64,000 bases of DNA from Peribacillus tepidiphilus (GTDB taxonomy: Bacteria > Bacillota > Bacilli > Bacillales > DSM-1321), in NCBI RefSeq assembly GCF_009466385.1, contig NZ_WIAQ01000015.1, forward strand, positions 1 through 64,000. Direction: 5' to 3'. The position numbers were made by a program, and so were the translations under genes. The notes beneath the pieces were generated by a model. That model made no database searches. It worked only from the letters and a program-made list of their open reading frames with translations, and had not been told where the DNA came from. Below, one piece after another: positions 17,997 to 25,887 of this stretch; within the stretch, counting starts at the first letter, position 1, and every line of letters begins with the position of its first letter.

Positions 17997-19376
17997 ATGA
18001 TGTTAAGAGTTGAAGGGCTAACAGGCGGATATGATTACAAGAATGCAGTCGTGCATCAACTTTCTTTTACCGTTGAGAAAGGAAGTTTTTTTGCTTTGCT
18101 TGGACCAAATGGCAGCGGGAAAACAACGATGATCCGTCTTTTAATGGGAACATTGCCTGTTCATAAAGGGAAGATTACCTTAGATGGTAGGCCTATACAA
18201 GATTATTCTTCAAAGGAGCTCGCTCGAAAAACGGCTGTCATGACCCAAGAAAATGAAGTCGGTTTGGATTTCTCAGTGGAAGAAATCGTGATGCTTGGAC
18301 GATATCCATATCAACGTTCCATGTTTTTCAAAGATACTAGTCAGGAAGATCTTGTTGTAGTGGAAGAGGCGATGAAAAAAACATCAGTCTTACATTTTCG
18401 AAACAAGCCTTTTCGACTATTAAGCGGAGGAGAAAAACAGCGTGTTCTTCTTGCCAAGGCATTAGCTCAAGAGCCAGAGCTGCTTTTTTTAGATGAACCG
18501 ACTAATCATCTAGATGTCCGGCACACGATTGAGCTTCTGGATTTATTAAAAGAATTGCAAAAAACAACCCATTTAACGATTGTTGCCATTTTACATGATT
18601 TGAATTTAGCTTCCTTATATGCCGACCAACTAGGTTTACTTCAGAACGGAAAATTAGAAAGGGTATATTCTAGACTTAACGTAGACGATGGTTTGGAATT
18701 TAGCAAAGTGTATGGAGTGAATTTGAATTTTCATCCCCATCCTGAGGTGGCCAAAACACAAATTTCACTTTCTCCTACCTTTTTGCAAGAGGCAGATTCA
18801 ACCTTTTCATCGAACATCGTGATAGAGGAACAAAAAAATCAGCTTCATGTACTAATGAAACAGCCTTTTAGAACGATATCTGCAGGGATAAACGGTAAAG
18901 GACTTGGTTGGAGTGAAGAATGGATTTTTTCAGGAAATGAAGATCGTAGCCATGCAAATTCAGAGGGAGCTTTAGTCTTTCCTAGTCATAAAGAGAATCA
19001 TCCTTCCTTGCTCTGTTCATTTCATGAAGGAAATATTCCGATTGAAAATGGTAAAGATTGCTGTTCATATGCCGTTATTTTATCTAAAACTCCAAATCAA
19101 AAAGAGTATCACATCGGTTTATTAACAGATGCACTTTTGACGGATGCTGATTTAATTACACTTTTAACAATGGTGGCAGGTGTTAAAGCCAAATGGCATT
19201 TTGATCAATCTGACCAATCCTTAATTGCGATAGGCGCCCTTCGAAATAAGAACGCAGAAGCTGAACAAATAAAGTGTTTGTCGGAGATTGAAAAAGAACA
19301 AATTTTTTCTCATTTAGTGAGGAAGATAGAACAAGCATTAAAGAGAGAACGTGATGCAAGTGCTGTTCTTAGATAA
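17997..19376 (+). CDS. btuD: Cobalamin ABC transporter ATPase with C-terminal CbiZ-like domain (YvrA-like)
   Basis: 459 residues. Residues 1 to about 250 are a complete FepC/BtuD ATPase: Walker A LLGPNGSGKTT, signature RLLSGGEKQRVLLAKAL, Walker B LLFLDEPTNHLD. The remaining 200 residues align by order with CbiZ adenosylcobinamide amidohydrolases: TISAGINGKGLG near the start, HIGLLTDALLTDADLI and a VKAKW segment. The usual CbiZ ATGTGTD-type signature reads IAIGALRN, so activity is doubtful. B. subtilis YvrA has the same fusion, as far as I recall. A 63-base gap separates it from btuC. Confidence 0.85.
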   Translation: MMLRVEGLTGGYDYKNAVVHQLSFTVEKGSFFALLGPNGSGKTTMIRLLMGTLPVHKGKITLDGRPIQDYSSKELARKTAVMTQENEVGLDFSVEEIVMLGRYPYQRSMFFKDTSQEDLVVVEEAMKKTSVLHFRNKPFRLLSGGEKQRVLLAKALAQEPELLFLDEPTNHLDVRHTIELLDLLKELQKTTHLTIVAILHDLNLASLYADQLGLLQNGKLERVYSRLNVDDGLEFSKVYGVNLNFHPHPEVAKTQISLSPTFLQEADSTFSSNIVIEEQKNQLHVLMKQPFRTISAGINGKGLGWSEEWIFSGNEDRSHANSEGALVFPSHKENHPSLLCSFHEGNIPIENGKDCCSYAVILSKTPNQKEYHIGLLTDALLTDADLITLLTMVAGVKAKWHFDQSDQSLIAIGALRNKNAEAEQIKCLSEIEKEQIFSHLVRKIEQALKRERDASAVLR

Positions 19377-19590
19377 GCCAGAGTTTTATGTTATTTTATT
19401 ATCCATCCTTTTTGATTTAGTAATGGGCGATCCAAAATGGCTTCCACACCCTGTTCTATTATTTGGGAGAATAACAATTGGAATAAAGGCAGCTTGAAAG
19501 TGCTAAAAGGGAGTATTTTAGCTTTCTTGTTGCCTTTATTTGTTCTTGTGAGCAGTTACTATTTATTGAAAGCACTGTATTTTGTATCCC
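19354..19590 (+). pseudogene. cbiB: Remnant of adenosylcobinamide-phosphate synthase (N-terminal part, frameshifted)
   Basis: Starting at the ATG at 19354 (overlapping btuD), the frame reads a typical CbiB N-terminus with LFDLVMGDPKWLPHPV and LLFGR, then hits TGA at 19495-19497. A neighbouring frame continues the family pattern (NKGSLKVLKGSILAF, LLPLFVLVSSYYLLKAL), so a frameshift lies near 19470-19485. Homology then stops where the next remnant begins. A full gene would be about 950 bases; roughly three quarters is gone. CbiB joins aminopropanol (phosphate) to cobyric acid. Confidence 0.8.
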
Positions 19591-19798
19591 CAATCCTTGG
19601 AACTTTTATTTGTTAAAAGATCCTTTTCTAGAAGACCATGAGCCTCTTATCCTATTTCTTGCCCAAAAAGGAATTGTAGCTCGACATACATATCATTTTC
19701 ATAGTTTAGAAGGACGTTGTGTTAGACTAGCTGTAAGAACAAGATTGGAAAACGAATGTCTTGTACAGCACCTAAAAAAATGGAGGCAAGAGAGATGA
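19570..19798 (+). pseudogene. cobD: Remnant of threonine-phosphate decarboxylase (C-terminal part)
   Basis: The frame reading NPWNFYLLKDPF from about 19585, then LAQKGIVARHTYHF, GRCVRLAVRTRLEN and LVQHLKKW, is the C-terminal small domain of CobD/HisC-type PLP enzymes. The PLP-binding lysine region and everything N-terminal to it are absent. The TGA overlaps the ATG of cobU (ATGA), the junction expected of an intact cobD-cobU pair. An internal deletion apparently fused the start of cbiB to the end of cobD. CobD makes aminopropanol phosphate. Confidence 0.78.
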
Positions 19799-20361
19799 TT
19801 ACTTTCGTTTCAGGAGGAGCACGGTCCGGCAAGAGTTCATTGGCTGAAGAATGGGCCTTGAATGAGTTTTCTGTAAGAAATGCAAGCGGTCTTTTTTATA
19901 TTGCTACCTCTACTTATCAAACTGGAACAGAAATGAATGAAAGAATACGAATGCATCAACAAAATAGAGCCTCTCACTGGGTCACCATTGAGGAGCCTTT
20001 CAATCTTTCCAAAGCTATCCGTGACATTCCTTGTAAAGCGGTTGTACTAATTGATTGTTTAACGGTTTGGGTAAGTAATCTACTATTTGCTGAACATTCA
20101 TCAGAAAAAATACAACTAGAGCTTCGGCAGGTATTTGAATGGGTAAAAGAAAAAGAGATGTCTCTATATCTTGTTTCCAATGATGTGAATGAAGGTGTTC
20201 CGATTAAGAATGCTTTGGTCGAAAGATATATTCGTGAGCTTGAAAAAGTTCATTCTTATTCGATTCTTCATTCCAGCACGGTAGTTGAAGTGATGGGTGG
20301 TTTCCTATTTTATTGGAAAAGAAATGGAGTTTATCATCATGATGTAATCAATACGATTTAA
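19795..20361 (+). CDS. cobU: Adenosylcobinamide kinase/guanylyltransferase (CobU family, atypical C-terminus)
   Basis: 188 residues from the ATG at 19795, which overlaps the TGA of the cobD remnant. The N-terminal half is canonical: P-loop FVSGGARSGKSSLAEEW, YIATS, and RIRMHQQNRASHWVTIEEP with the histidine that carries GMP in the family. LIDCLTVWVSNLL is also conserved. In the C-terminal half the family SNEVGxGIVP reads SNDVNEGVPI and the RxFRDxxGxxNQ segment is not recognisable. CobU phosphorylates adenosylcobinamide and activates it with GTP. A second CobU-like gene closes the operon. Confidence 0.85.
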   Translation: MITFVSGGARSGKSSLAEEWALNEFSVRNASGLFYIATSTYQTGTEMNERIRMHQQNRASHWVTIEEPFNLSKAIRDIPCKAVVLIDCLTVWVSNLLFAEHSSEKIQLELRQVFEWVKEKEMSLYLVSNDVNEGVPIKNALVERYIRELEKVHSYSILHSSTVVEVMGGFLFYWKRNGVYHHDVINTI

Positions 20362-20372
20362 GGAGATTCAGC

Positions 20373-21137
20373 ATGAAAAACCTTTTTTATGGAGCTGTGT
20401 TAGCTTTGCAGTTTTTGACAAGAATTCCTTTACCTGTACAATGTGAAGTCAATGACCATTCATTAAAATGGGCACTTCGCTTTTATCCGTTTGCAGGCTG
20501 CACCATAGGTGTTGTATTGTCAGTATTTTTTCTACTGTTTTCAGATATTTTCCCGCTATATATTGTTGCATTAGGGATTCTGTCGCTTTGGCTGTTTTTA
20601 ACAGGAGGGTTGCATGTTGATGGCTTCATGGATGTTACTGATGCAGTAGGTTCAAATGGAAACGTAGAGAAAAAACAAGAAATTATGAAAGATTCAAGAG
20701 TAGGCAGCTTTGCTGTCATTGCCTTATTCTTTTTACTTGCATGGAAATGTATCGTTCTATTTGAATTATTGCGTATTGTTGAAGAAGGGCTTTGGCTCTA
20801 TCTTTTACTCATCCCGATCCTTGCACGGTTTCAAGCACTAATGCAGCTTTATTTTTTTCAGCCTTTTCAAAAGAAAGGAATGGCTTATTTTTGGAAAAGT
20901 AAACTTGATAAAAAAGATTTATGGATTAGCTTTGGTTGGATTTTTCCGTTCTTATGGATGGAACAAACTGTTCTTTTGATCGTGCTTTTGCAATTCGTGT
21001 TCTCATGGCTTTTTGGCAAATGGGCAACAAAGCAATTTCAAGGAATAAATGGAGACACGGTGGGTGCTTCTATTGAAGGAGCTGAATTATGGAATCTATT
21101 CGTTGTTTACGTGTTGTTTTTGTTAGGCATGGAATGA
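20373..21137 (+). CDS. cobS: Adenosylcobinamide-GDP ribazoletransferase (cobalamin synthase)
   Basis: 254 residues, integral membrane protein of normal length. Motifs: LQFLTRIPLP at the start, then GGLHVDGFMDVTDAVGS and KDSRVGSFAV, which hold the metal-binding aspartates, and NGDTVGASIE near the end. It joins adenosylcobinamide-GDP to alpha-ribazole at the membrane. AAGGAGATTCAGC precedes the ATG. cobC starts 49 bases before its stop. Confidence 0.94.
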   Translation: MKNLFYGAVLALQFLTRIPLPVQCEVNDHSLKWALRFYPFAGCTIGVVLSVFFLLFSDIFPLYIVALGILSLWLFLTGGLHVDGFMDVTDAVGSNGNVEKKQEIMKDSRVGSFAVIALFFLLAWKCIVLFELLRIVEEGLWLYLLLIPILARFQALMQLYFFQPFQKKGMAYFWKSKLDKKDLWISFGWIFPFLWMEQTVLLIVLLQFVFSWLFGKWATKQFQGINGDTVGASIEGAELWNLFVVYVLFLLGME

Positions 21138-21706
21138 CCAGCTGGAATCAAGACAAAAGGTATTTGGGGCACAGTGATGAGCCAATTATAAATCAGGAAA
21201 TGGAAAGCTATCAATCTCTTAAAAAATTCTTTCTTACCAACCCTCCCGATATTGTATATTCGAGTGATTTAATACGTTGCCAACAAACAGCTGCTTTCTT
21301 GTTAAGTGAAAGGAAGACCATTATAGATCAGCGGCTGCGGGAATTGAATTTTGGCAGCTGGGAAGGAAAAACGTACGACGATTTAAAGGGAAATCCTACA
21401 TACAGGCAGTGGATCGATAACTGGGAAAAAATGAGCCCGCCAAATGGTGAAAACGGACAAGATTTTAAAAAAAGAGTGCGTGAATTTTGGGATGATTGTA
21501 TAAAGAGTAAAGCTAATTCTATTGCAATTGTAACGCATGGTGGAGTGATACGTCAGCTGATTTCAGATCTTGTACATACAGTATCTTACTGGGAATTGAA
21601 CATACCTTTTGGTAAAGGGTATGAATTAACTTTGGTTAAAGCAGGGGAGGAGTGGACATGCAGCTCGTTATCGGTGGTGCCTACAGCGGAAAAAGACGAT
21701 TTGTGA
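21089..21706 (+). CDS. cobC: Alpha-ribazole phosphatase, histidine phosphatase family
   Basis: 205 residues. Catalytic VFVRHGMTSWN near residue 10, DEP, LRELNFGSWEGKTYDDL, and the second histidine in VTHGGVIRQL. It dephosphorylates alpha-ribazole phosphate or adenosylcobalamin phosphate. The ATG at 21089 lies inside cobS behind GAAGGAGCTGAATT; a later ATG would remove the RHG motif. The following gene overlaps its end by 49 bases. Confidence 0.92.
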   Translation: MESIRCLRVVFVRHGMTSWNQDKRYLGHSDEPIINQEMESYQSLKKFFLTNPPDIVYSSDLIRCQQTAAFLLSERKTIIDQRLRELNFGSWEGKTYDDLKGNPTYRQWIDNWEKMSPPNGENGQDFKKRVREFWDDCIKSKANSIAIVTHGGVIRQLISDLVHTVSYWELNIPFGKGYELTLVKAGEEWTCSSLSVVPTAEKDDL

Positions 21707-22071
21707 GAGAAATGTGGGAAGGAGCAGTTTGGCTCTCTGCTTACAATGGGGAAAATCTCGAGGATTGGTCCCATTTGATTCAAATTGGAAAAACGCTTGT
21801 CATTGAAGGCTTTGAAATATGGGTTTCAAATGACCTTAAAGAGAATAGCTTACAAATGATTCGAGAGAAATATAAGCATCTCTTTCAGCAATGGAGCGAA
21901 AGTGACTGCCAATTCATACTGATCATGCTCGAAATGGGCAAAGGAATCGTTCCTCTCGAGGAAAAAGACCGAAAAACTAGAGATATAATGGGTTGGCTTC
22001 AGCAGGACGCAGTCAAATATAGTGAAGAAGTTTATTACATGTGGCATGGGCTAGCCAAGAGAATGAAATAG
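21658..22071 (+). CDS. Short CobU-like protein
   Basis: 137 residues, against about 180 for CobU. It has a P-loop-like LVIGGAYSGKRRFVRE, an EGFEIWVSN segment, and a good match to the CobU C-terminal pattern: LEMGKGIVPLEEKDRKTRD, MGWLQQDA and a final GLAKRMK. The central guanylylation region (RIxxHxxxRP) is missing. It is complementary to the first CobU of the operon, which keeps that region but has lost the C-terminal signature. ATG at 21658 follows GGGGAGG by seven bases; a GTG six bases upstream is less likely. Function is not established. Confidence 0.75.
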   Translation: MQLVIGGAYSGKRRFVREMWEGAVWLSAYNGENLEDWSHLIQIGKTLVIEGFEIWVSNDLKENSLQMIREKYKHLFQQWSESDCQFILIMLEMGKGIVPLEEKDRKTRDIMGWLQQDAVKYSEEVYYMWHGLAKRMK

Positions 22072-22105
22072 AGTGCCACTGTCAAAAAGAGATTTTATAA
22101 AGCGA

Positions 22106-22149
22106 AACAAACCGCATCCGGACTTTTCAAAGTCGAGATGCGGTTTGTT
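22106..22149 (+). terminator. Hairpin at the end of the cobalamin operon
   Basis: A perfect 13-base stem (AACAAACCGCATC with GATGCGGTTTGTT) with an inner GACTTT/AGTC pairing. The downstream side is not T-rich, so termination efficiency is uncertain. It also lies between convergent units. Confidence 0.65.
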
Positions 22150-22187
22150 CATTGAAGAAAAGATATAACTTTTTGACGCTTTCCTTG

Positions 22188-22370
22188 TTAAGATAGATCC
22201 TTTGAAAAGACTTTTGGACTGTTTGGAAGCAGCCTGGATACATACCAAGCACCAACAAGCAGGGTCAAGAAACCGCCAATCATAACCGAGGTTTCATAGC
22301 TCAATTGGAAGCCTTCTGGAGCATAAAAAATGTAAGTGCAAACGACTCCAGTCATGAACATAGCAGGAAT
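22188..22370 (-). pseudogene. C-terminal remnant of a CstA-like (carbon starvation) membrane protein
   Basis: On the minus strand an open frame without a start reads IPAMFMTGVVCTYIFYAPEG, then MIGGFLTLLVGAWYVSRLLP and a TAA at 22188-22190. This resembles the last membrane helices of CstA-type peptide/pyruvate transporters, recognised from memory only. The sequence upstream (22371-22406) shows no continuation, so this is a leftover of a deletion. It fills the 335-base gap after the cobalamin operon. Confidence 0.5.
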
Positions 22371-22406
22371 TCATAAGTCGTATGTATTAATACATCTTAT
22401 TTAATA

Positions 22407-22784
22407 TTATTCATCATCAGAAAAATAGTCCTCTTCAGGTTCAATCGCATAAACAATCAAGTATTCATGCTCCTCTTCTTCTAGCTTTTGCATTTCCTCT
22501 TCGCTTGCATCTTTCTCTAATGCGTCACGTACTTTGCTGCAAATATAGTGTACGGTTCCGTCAAATTTCACTAATTCAACGGTTTCCTCTTCATCATATT
22601 GAAGGACAAGCGGGCTATTACACACTTCGCATGTTCCAATATCATAATGTCCAAAACCGTTTTTAGCGCCTTCTACAAAACAAGTCGAGCAATAGTTTTT
22701 AATTTCTCCTTCTTCTTTAAACTCATCTGTTTGAACGATTAATTCTTCATCAAACTGTTTATGACATTTTTCACATGTAATCAA
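22407..22784 (-). CDS. Small acidic zinc-ribbon-like protein, unknown function
   Basis: 125 residues starting with TTG at 22784, chosen because TGAGGTG lies seven bases upstream; the frame is open further but without a ribosome site. Four CxxC-type knuckles (CEKCHKQF, CSTCF, CEVCNSP and a later single Cys) suggest one or two zinc sites. The C-terminal third is strongly acidic (EEEEHEYL, EPEEDYFSDDE). I do not recognise the family. It is transcribed alone, away from the cobalamin operon. Confidence 0.75.
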   Translation of the reverse strand: MITCEKCHKQFDEELIVQTDEFKEEGEIKNYCSTCFVEGAKNGFGHYDIGTCEVCNSPLVLQYDEEETVELVKFDGTVHYICSKVRDALEKDASEEEMQKLEEEEHEYLIVYAIEPEEDYFSDDE

Positions 22785-22833
22785 AATTATCACCTCATAA
22801 AAGTAGCATATCACATCTGAATCAAGAAATTAA

Positions 22834-22867
22834 AAAAAAGATGATCACTAAAGACCATCTTTTTAGA
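22834..22867. terminator. Terminator-like hairpin between two minus-strand genes
   Basis: AAAAAGATG pairs with CATCTTTTT around an A-rich loop of about 12 bases, giving T-runs on both strands. On the minus strand it ends the lipoprotein gene at 22891-23604. Confidence 0.7.
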
Positions 22868-22890
22868 TTGGAAGTTTCACTTTTTCACAA

Positions 22891-23604
22891 TTATTTATTT
22901 TGCAGGGATGCGAGCATTGCCCAAAGGTTAGGACCTATCCCCTCTGCAGCTTCCTTAAGTGGTAGGAAGACCGTAAATAAATAAGGCTGCCCATCCACTT
23001 CTTTGCCAACATACATGACGGTTGTTTTTACACCATCTTTTTTATCGATTGATTCAGCAATTAGAAAAAAGGAGGCGTTGTGGAATTCTTTTTGAAAAAG
23101 ATTTTTAGGGTCTTCGGCCATAATATTTCCTTCATAAGTTTTCATGATGTTTTTCTTTATTTCATCAAAATTTGCATCTTCTCCAAGCTTCTCAATTCTA
23201 GCAAAGAAAGAGCCATCAAATTGGGACATCAATACATCCTTATTTGGTTCCTCAGATTCCAAGCTGAAATTTTTCAGAACATACAGGTAATAACCAAGGT
23301 TACTCTCTTTTAAAGTGGCAGGTCGCATTTCCTTTACTCCCTCGACAAGTACTTCTAAATCTTTTTGGGAAGGTGGGGTTGCCTGGTTTGTTTCACTTTT
23401 TTCGATTTCTTGGCTATTGTTTTCATTATTTTCTTCAGAACTTGGTTGAGTTTTTTCTTCTTTGGCTTTTTCACTGGTATTGGAAGTTTCTTTGCTTACT
23501 TTTGCGCCATTTACGGGTTCTGAGCTTTTTTCTGCATTTGTCCCACACCCTGAAAGGGCAAATGCTAATAATACCGATAAAACCAATGTATTAAAAGGTT
23601 TCAT
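22891..23604 (-). CDS. Lipoprotein of unknown function
   Basis: 237 residues. The signal peptide ends in the lipobox LSGC (cysteine 20), followed by a long Ser/Glu/Lys/Asn-rich spacer to about residue 90. The folded part (LEVLVEGVKEMRPATL, FDGSFFARIEKLGEDANFDE, TTVMYVGKEVDGQPYLFTVF) matches nothing I can name. The layout fits a surface-anchored protein with an extended stalk. A ribosome site (AGGGAGTG) precedes the ATG. Confidence 0.78.
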   Translation of the reverse strand: MKPFNTLVLSVLLAFALSGCGTNAEKSSEPVNGAKVSKETSNTSEKAKEEKTQPSSEENNENNSQEIEKSETNQATPPSQKDLEVLVEGVKEMRPATLKESNLGYYLYVLKNFSLESEEPNKDVLMSQFDGSFFARIEKLGEDANFDEIKKNIMKTYEGNIMAEDPKNLFQKEFHNASFFLIAESIDKKDGVKTTVMYVGKEVDGQPYLFTVFLPLKEAAEGIGPNLWAMLASLQNK

Positions 23605-24047
23605 GTTCTACACTCCCTATAAGGATTCAATCATCTTTTTTTCCGGAAAAAAGATTTTGGGTTTCTTGCTTTTCATAAAGTTAGACGAAACAATTTTTGG
23701 TTTGTTTCAAAAAAAGAACATTCTTTTCAAAATTTAACGAATTTGGGAACCAATTAAAACGGATCAAATGGTGCAACCACTTCAACTGAAAGATTTTGAG
23801 TTTTCGAGATTTGTTCAATATGATGCAGCATGATTATACTCCTTTTGAACAGAAATTCACTAAAATTAAATAACTTATGTTTGACCTATGTGTGTTTAAA
23901 TCATGGTGTGTTCATTCAAAGCCTACGCAATCTAAATATCAATATTCAGAAATGTTTTTCGAGTTGAATAGTTTGTTAGTATCTTGATTATCTTTTTTTT
24001 ATGTAACACAGTTCACTAGAGGAGCATTAAATAGAATAAAAAGACCA
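23605..24047. other. 443-base intergenic region
   Basis: AT-rich sequence between two minus-strand genes. Apart from the tiny open frame at 23754-23831 I see no gene, repeat or structured RNA. Confidence 0.4.
23754..23831 (-). CDS. Candidate 25-residue peptide
   Basis: A minus-strand frame with ATG at 23831 and TAA at 23754-23756, encoding MLHHIEQISKTQNLSVEVV then APFDPF. The ribosome site AAAGGAGT lies at good spacing, which is unusual for random sequence here. It is too short for family recognition. It could be a small regulatory or spore peptide, or a degenerate gene start. Confidence 0.35.
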   Translation of the reverse strand: MLHHIEQISKTQNLSVEVVAPFDPF

Positions 24048-24389
24048 TTACATTTTTGATCCTCTTATCCAACTATCTAACTCTATAATGTGAGTGAAAT
24101 GGTTCACGAGCTGCTCCCATTTTTCAGGGTACAATGATTTAAATCGCTCTGTAGCGCAGTTTGAATAGGTAACAAAGCAGTCAAGATGAGCTTTATTTTT
24201 TTCCAAATCAAACAACAGGGCATGTAGTATTGTATAATGCTTATAAATTTGATTAGTATTCAGCGTGGTTACTTCTATATGTTTTTCCTTAAAATATTGC
24301 TGGATCACTTCTAGTTGCTTTTTAATGCTTTCTTTCCCAGTCAAGCCTTCAATTTCTAAACTTCCATTCGTAAACATAATCCCTCGCAT
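24048..24389 (-). CDS. Conserved-looking small protein, unknown function
   Basis: 113 residues from the ATG at 24389 (MRGIMFTNGSLEIEG), preceded by AGAGGTGAAACC; an upstream ATG in frame would place this ribosome site inside the gene. The sequence is a soluble alpha/beta pattern with a central helix (KESIKKQLEVIQQYFKEKHIEV) and no motif I recognise. It stands alone between two long intergenic regions. Confidence 0.65.
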   Translation of the reverse strand: MRGIMFTNGSLEIEGLTGKESIKKQLEVIQQYFKEKHIEVTTLNTNQIYKHYTILHALLFDLEKNKAHLDCFVTYSNCATERFKSLYPEKWEQLVNHFTHIIELDSWIRGSKM

Positions 24390-24549
24390 TGGTTTCACCT
24401 CTACAAACAAGTTTTACCAAAATAAGGGTTTTAATACATGTCGAATTTCCTGGGAAATTGTAAAAGCAAGGAATAATACTGTTAATACGTTATTATTTGT
24501 TCTGTTATAATCCCTTTCTTCGTACATTATAAAGAAGGGAGGTGAGAAG

Positions 24550-24915
24550 ATGGGGATTAAATTAATAAAAATGTCTGTCATTTACTTTGCAATTGGTGTG
24601 TTGCTTGGTTATTACATGTCTATATCTCATTCTCATGATTTAGCCCCGGTTCACGCGCATATTAACCTATTAGGGTGGACTGCCTTAACTCTAGCAGGAA
24701 TTATTTATCATATTTTTCCGGATTTATCTCGAAATAAGTTAGGAATCGGACACTTTTGGTTACATTCATTTGGTTTACCTATCATGATGGGATCCTTATT
24801 TGCCCTTATTACAACAAAAAACGATGCTTGGGTGCTAGGTACAGCAATAGGTGCCACACTGACGGTTTTGGGAGTACTTTTTTTCTGTTATAATGTTTTC
24901 AGGAATTTGAAGTGA
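24550..24915 (+). CDS. Small heme-copper-oxidase-subunit-I-like membrane protein
   Basis: 121 residues with four predicted membrane helices. HAHINLLGWTALTLAGIIYHIFP and the later HFWLHSFG recall the histidine-bearing helices of cbb3 oxidase and nitric-oxide-reductase subunit I, but only one small bundle is present instead of twelve helices. Similar stand-alone proteins are annotated as cytochrome oxidase-like in Bacillaceae. No other oxidase gene is near. The ribosome site is GGGAGGTGAGAAG. Confidence 0.75.
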   Translation: MGIKLIKMSVIYFAIGVLLGYYMSISHSHDLAPVHAHINLLGWTALTLAGIIYHIFPDLSRNKLGIGHFWLHSFGLPIMMGSLFALITTKNDAWVLGTAIGATLTVLGVLFFCYNVFRNLK

Positions 24916-24990
24916 AAAAAGGCGGTTCAAAAGCCAGGCTATTTTGCAAACGTGCAGAAAGATGCCTGATGCTTTTGAACCGCTTTTTTA
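24914..24990. terminator. Bidirectional terminator between convergent genes
   Basis: AAAAAAGGCGGTTCAAAAGC pairs with GCTTTTGAACCGCTTTTTT across a loop that itself contains CAGGC/GCCTG. T-runs occur on both strands, ending the + strand gene and the minus-strand transporter. Confidence 0.88.
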
Positions 24991-25887
24991 TACACTTTTA
25001 TAGCTTTCTAATTTAGAATTTCGTGTTTGGATTTGAGGAATAGCAATTCCAATAAGAATAAGTAACATTCCTATAAATTGAAAAGAAGTTACTTTTTCCT
25101 GCAGCAAAATCATAGCCGCGATGATGCTTGCAGGAAGCTCTGCTGAGCCAATAATCGTAACAAGTCCAGCTTCTACCTTAGGAGCAGCGATGGCAAAACA
25201 TCCGATTGGCATAGCCACGCCAAAAATTCCTGCTAATAGGGCATATTTCCATAATCCGCCACCTATTAATGTGCCATTTGTCATAAAATCTGGAGAAAAT
25301 ACTACGAAAATCAGAAGCAAGCCTCCAAAACACATGATGATGCTTCGCTGTATGCTTGGTACGTGAGTCGCCACTTTTCCGCCAGCAAACAGAAAGATTG
25401 CAAAGCAAAATGCAGACAGAATTCCATAAAAAAATCCTGATGCAGAGTAACTAGAGGCTTCCCATGGTACAAGCTTTCCCGCAAAAATTGTTCCACTAAT
25501 TAAAAAAAGAACGGCCAGCATTTTTTTCCGAGAAGGGCTTCTTTTTTCATAAACTGCTTCAAATAGGATGCCAAGCCACGAGAATTGAAACAGCAATACA
25601 ACGGCAATAGTTGCTGAATTTCGTTCAAGACTTAAACCATAAAAGATTCCAGTTAAGCTAAGAGACATTCCGACCAGCATTAGTAGAAGGATGTGTTTGA
25701 GAGACAATGTAACTTTTTTAAAAAAGGGTAGAAGCAATAGTAGAATAATAAGTCCGAATAAATATTGACTCCCAGTCACATCTGGTACAGAGTAGTTTTG
25801 TTTAAAAGCTAGTTTAACAATACAAGCATGGATTCCATAGCTACTTGCTCCTAATAAAAGAAGAAAGACATAAGTAAGTCGATTCAT
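24988..25887 (-). CDS. DMT-superfamily transporter (EamA family)
   Basis: 299 residues from the ATG at 25887, which has AGGAG eight bases upstream; an in-frame start 24 bases upstream lacks one. Ten predicted membrane helices in two EamA repeats (first half LTYVFLLLLGASSYGIHACIV, second half SGFFYGILSAFCFAIFLFAGG). These transporters export amino acids or metabolites; the substrate cannot be told from sequence. Single gene. Confidence 0.88.
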   Translation of the reverse strand: MNRLTYVFLLLLGASSYGIHACIVKLAFKQNYSVPDVTGSQYLFGLIILLLLLPFFKKVTLSLKHILLLMLVGMSLSLTGIFYGLSLERNSATIAVVLLFQFSWLGILFEAVYEKRSPSRKKMLAVLFLISGTIFAGKLVPWEASSYSASGFFYGILSAFCFAIFLFAGGKVATHVPSIQRSIIMCFGGLLLIFVVFSPDFMTNGTLIGGGLWKYALLAGIFGVAMPIGCFAIAAPKVEAGLVTIIGSAELPASIIAAMILLQEKVTSFQFIGMLLILIGIAIPQIQTRNSKLESYKSV

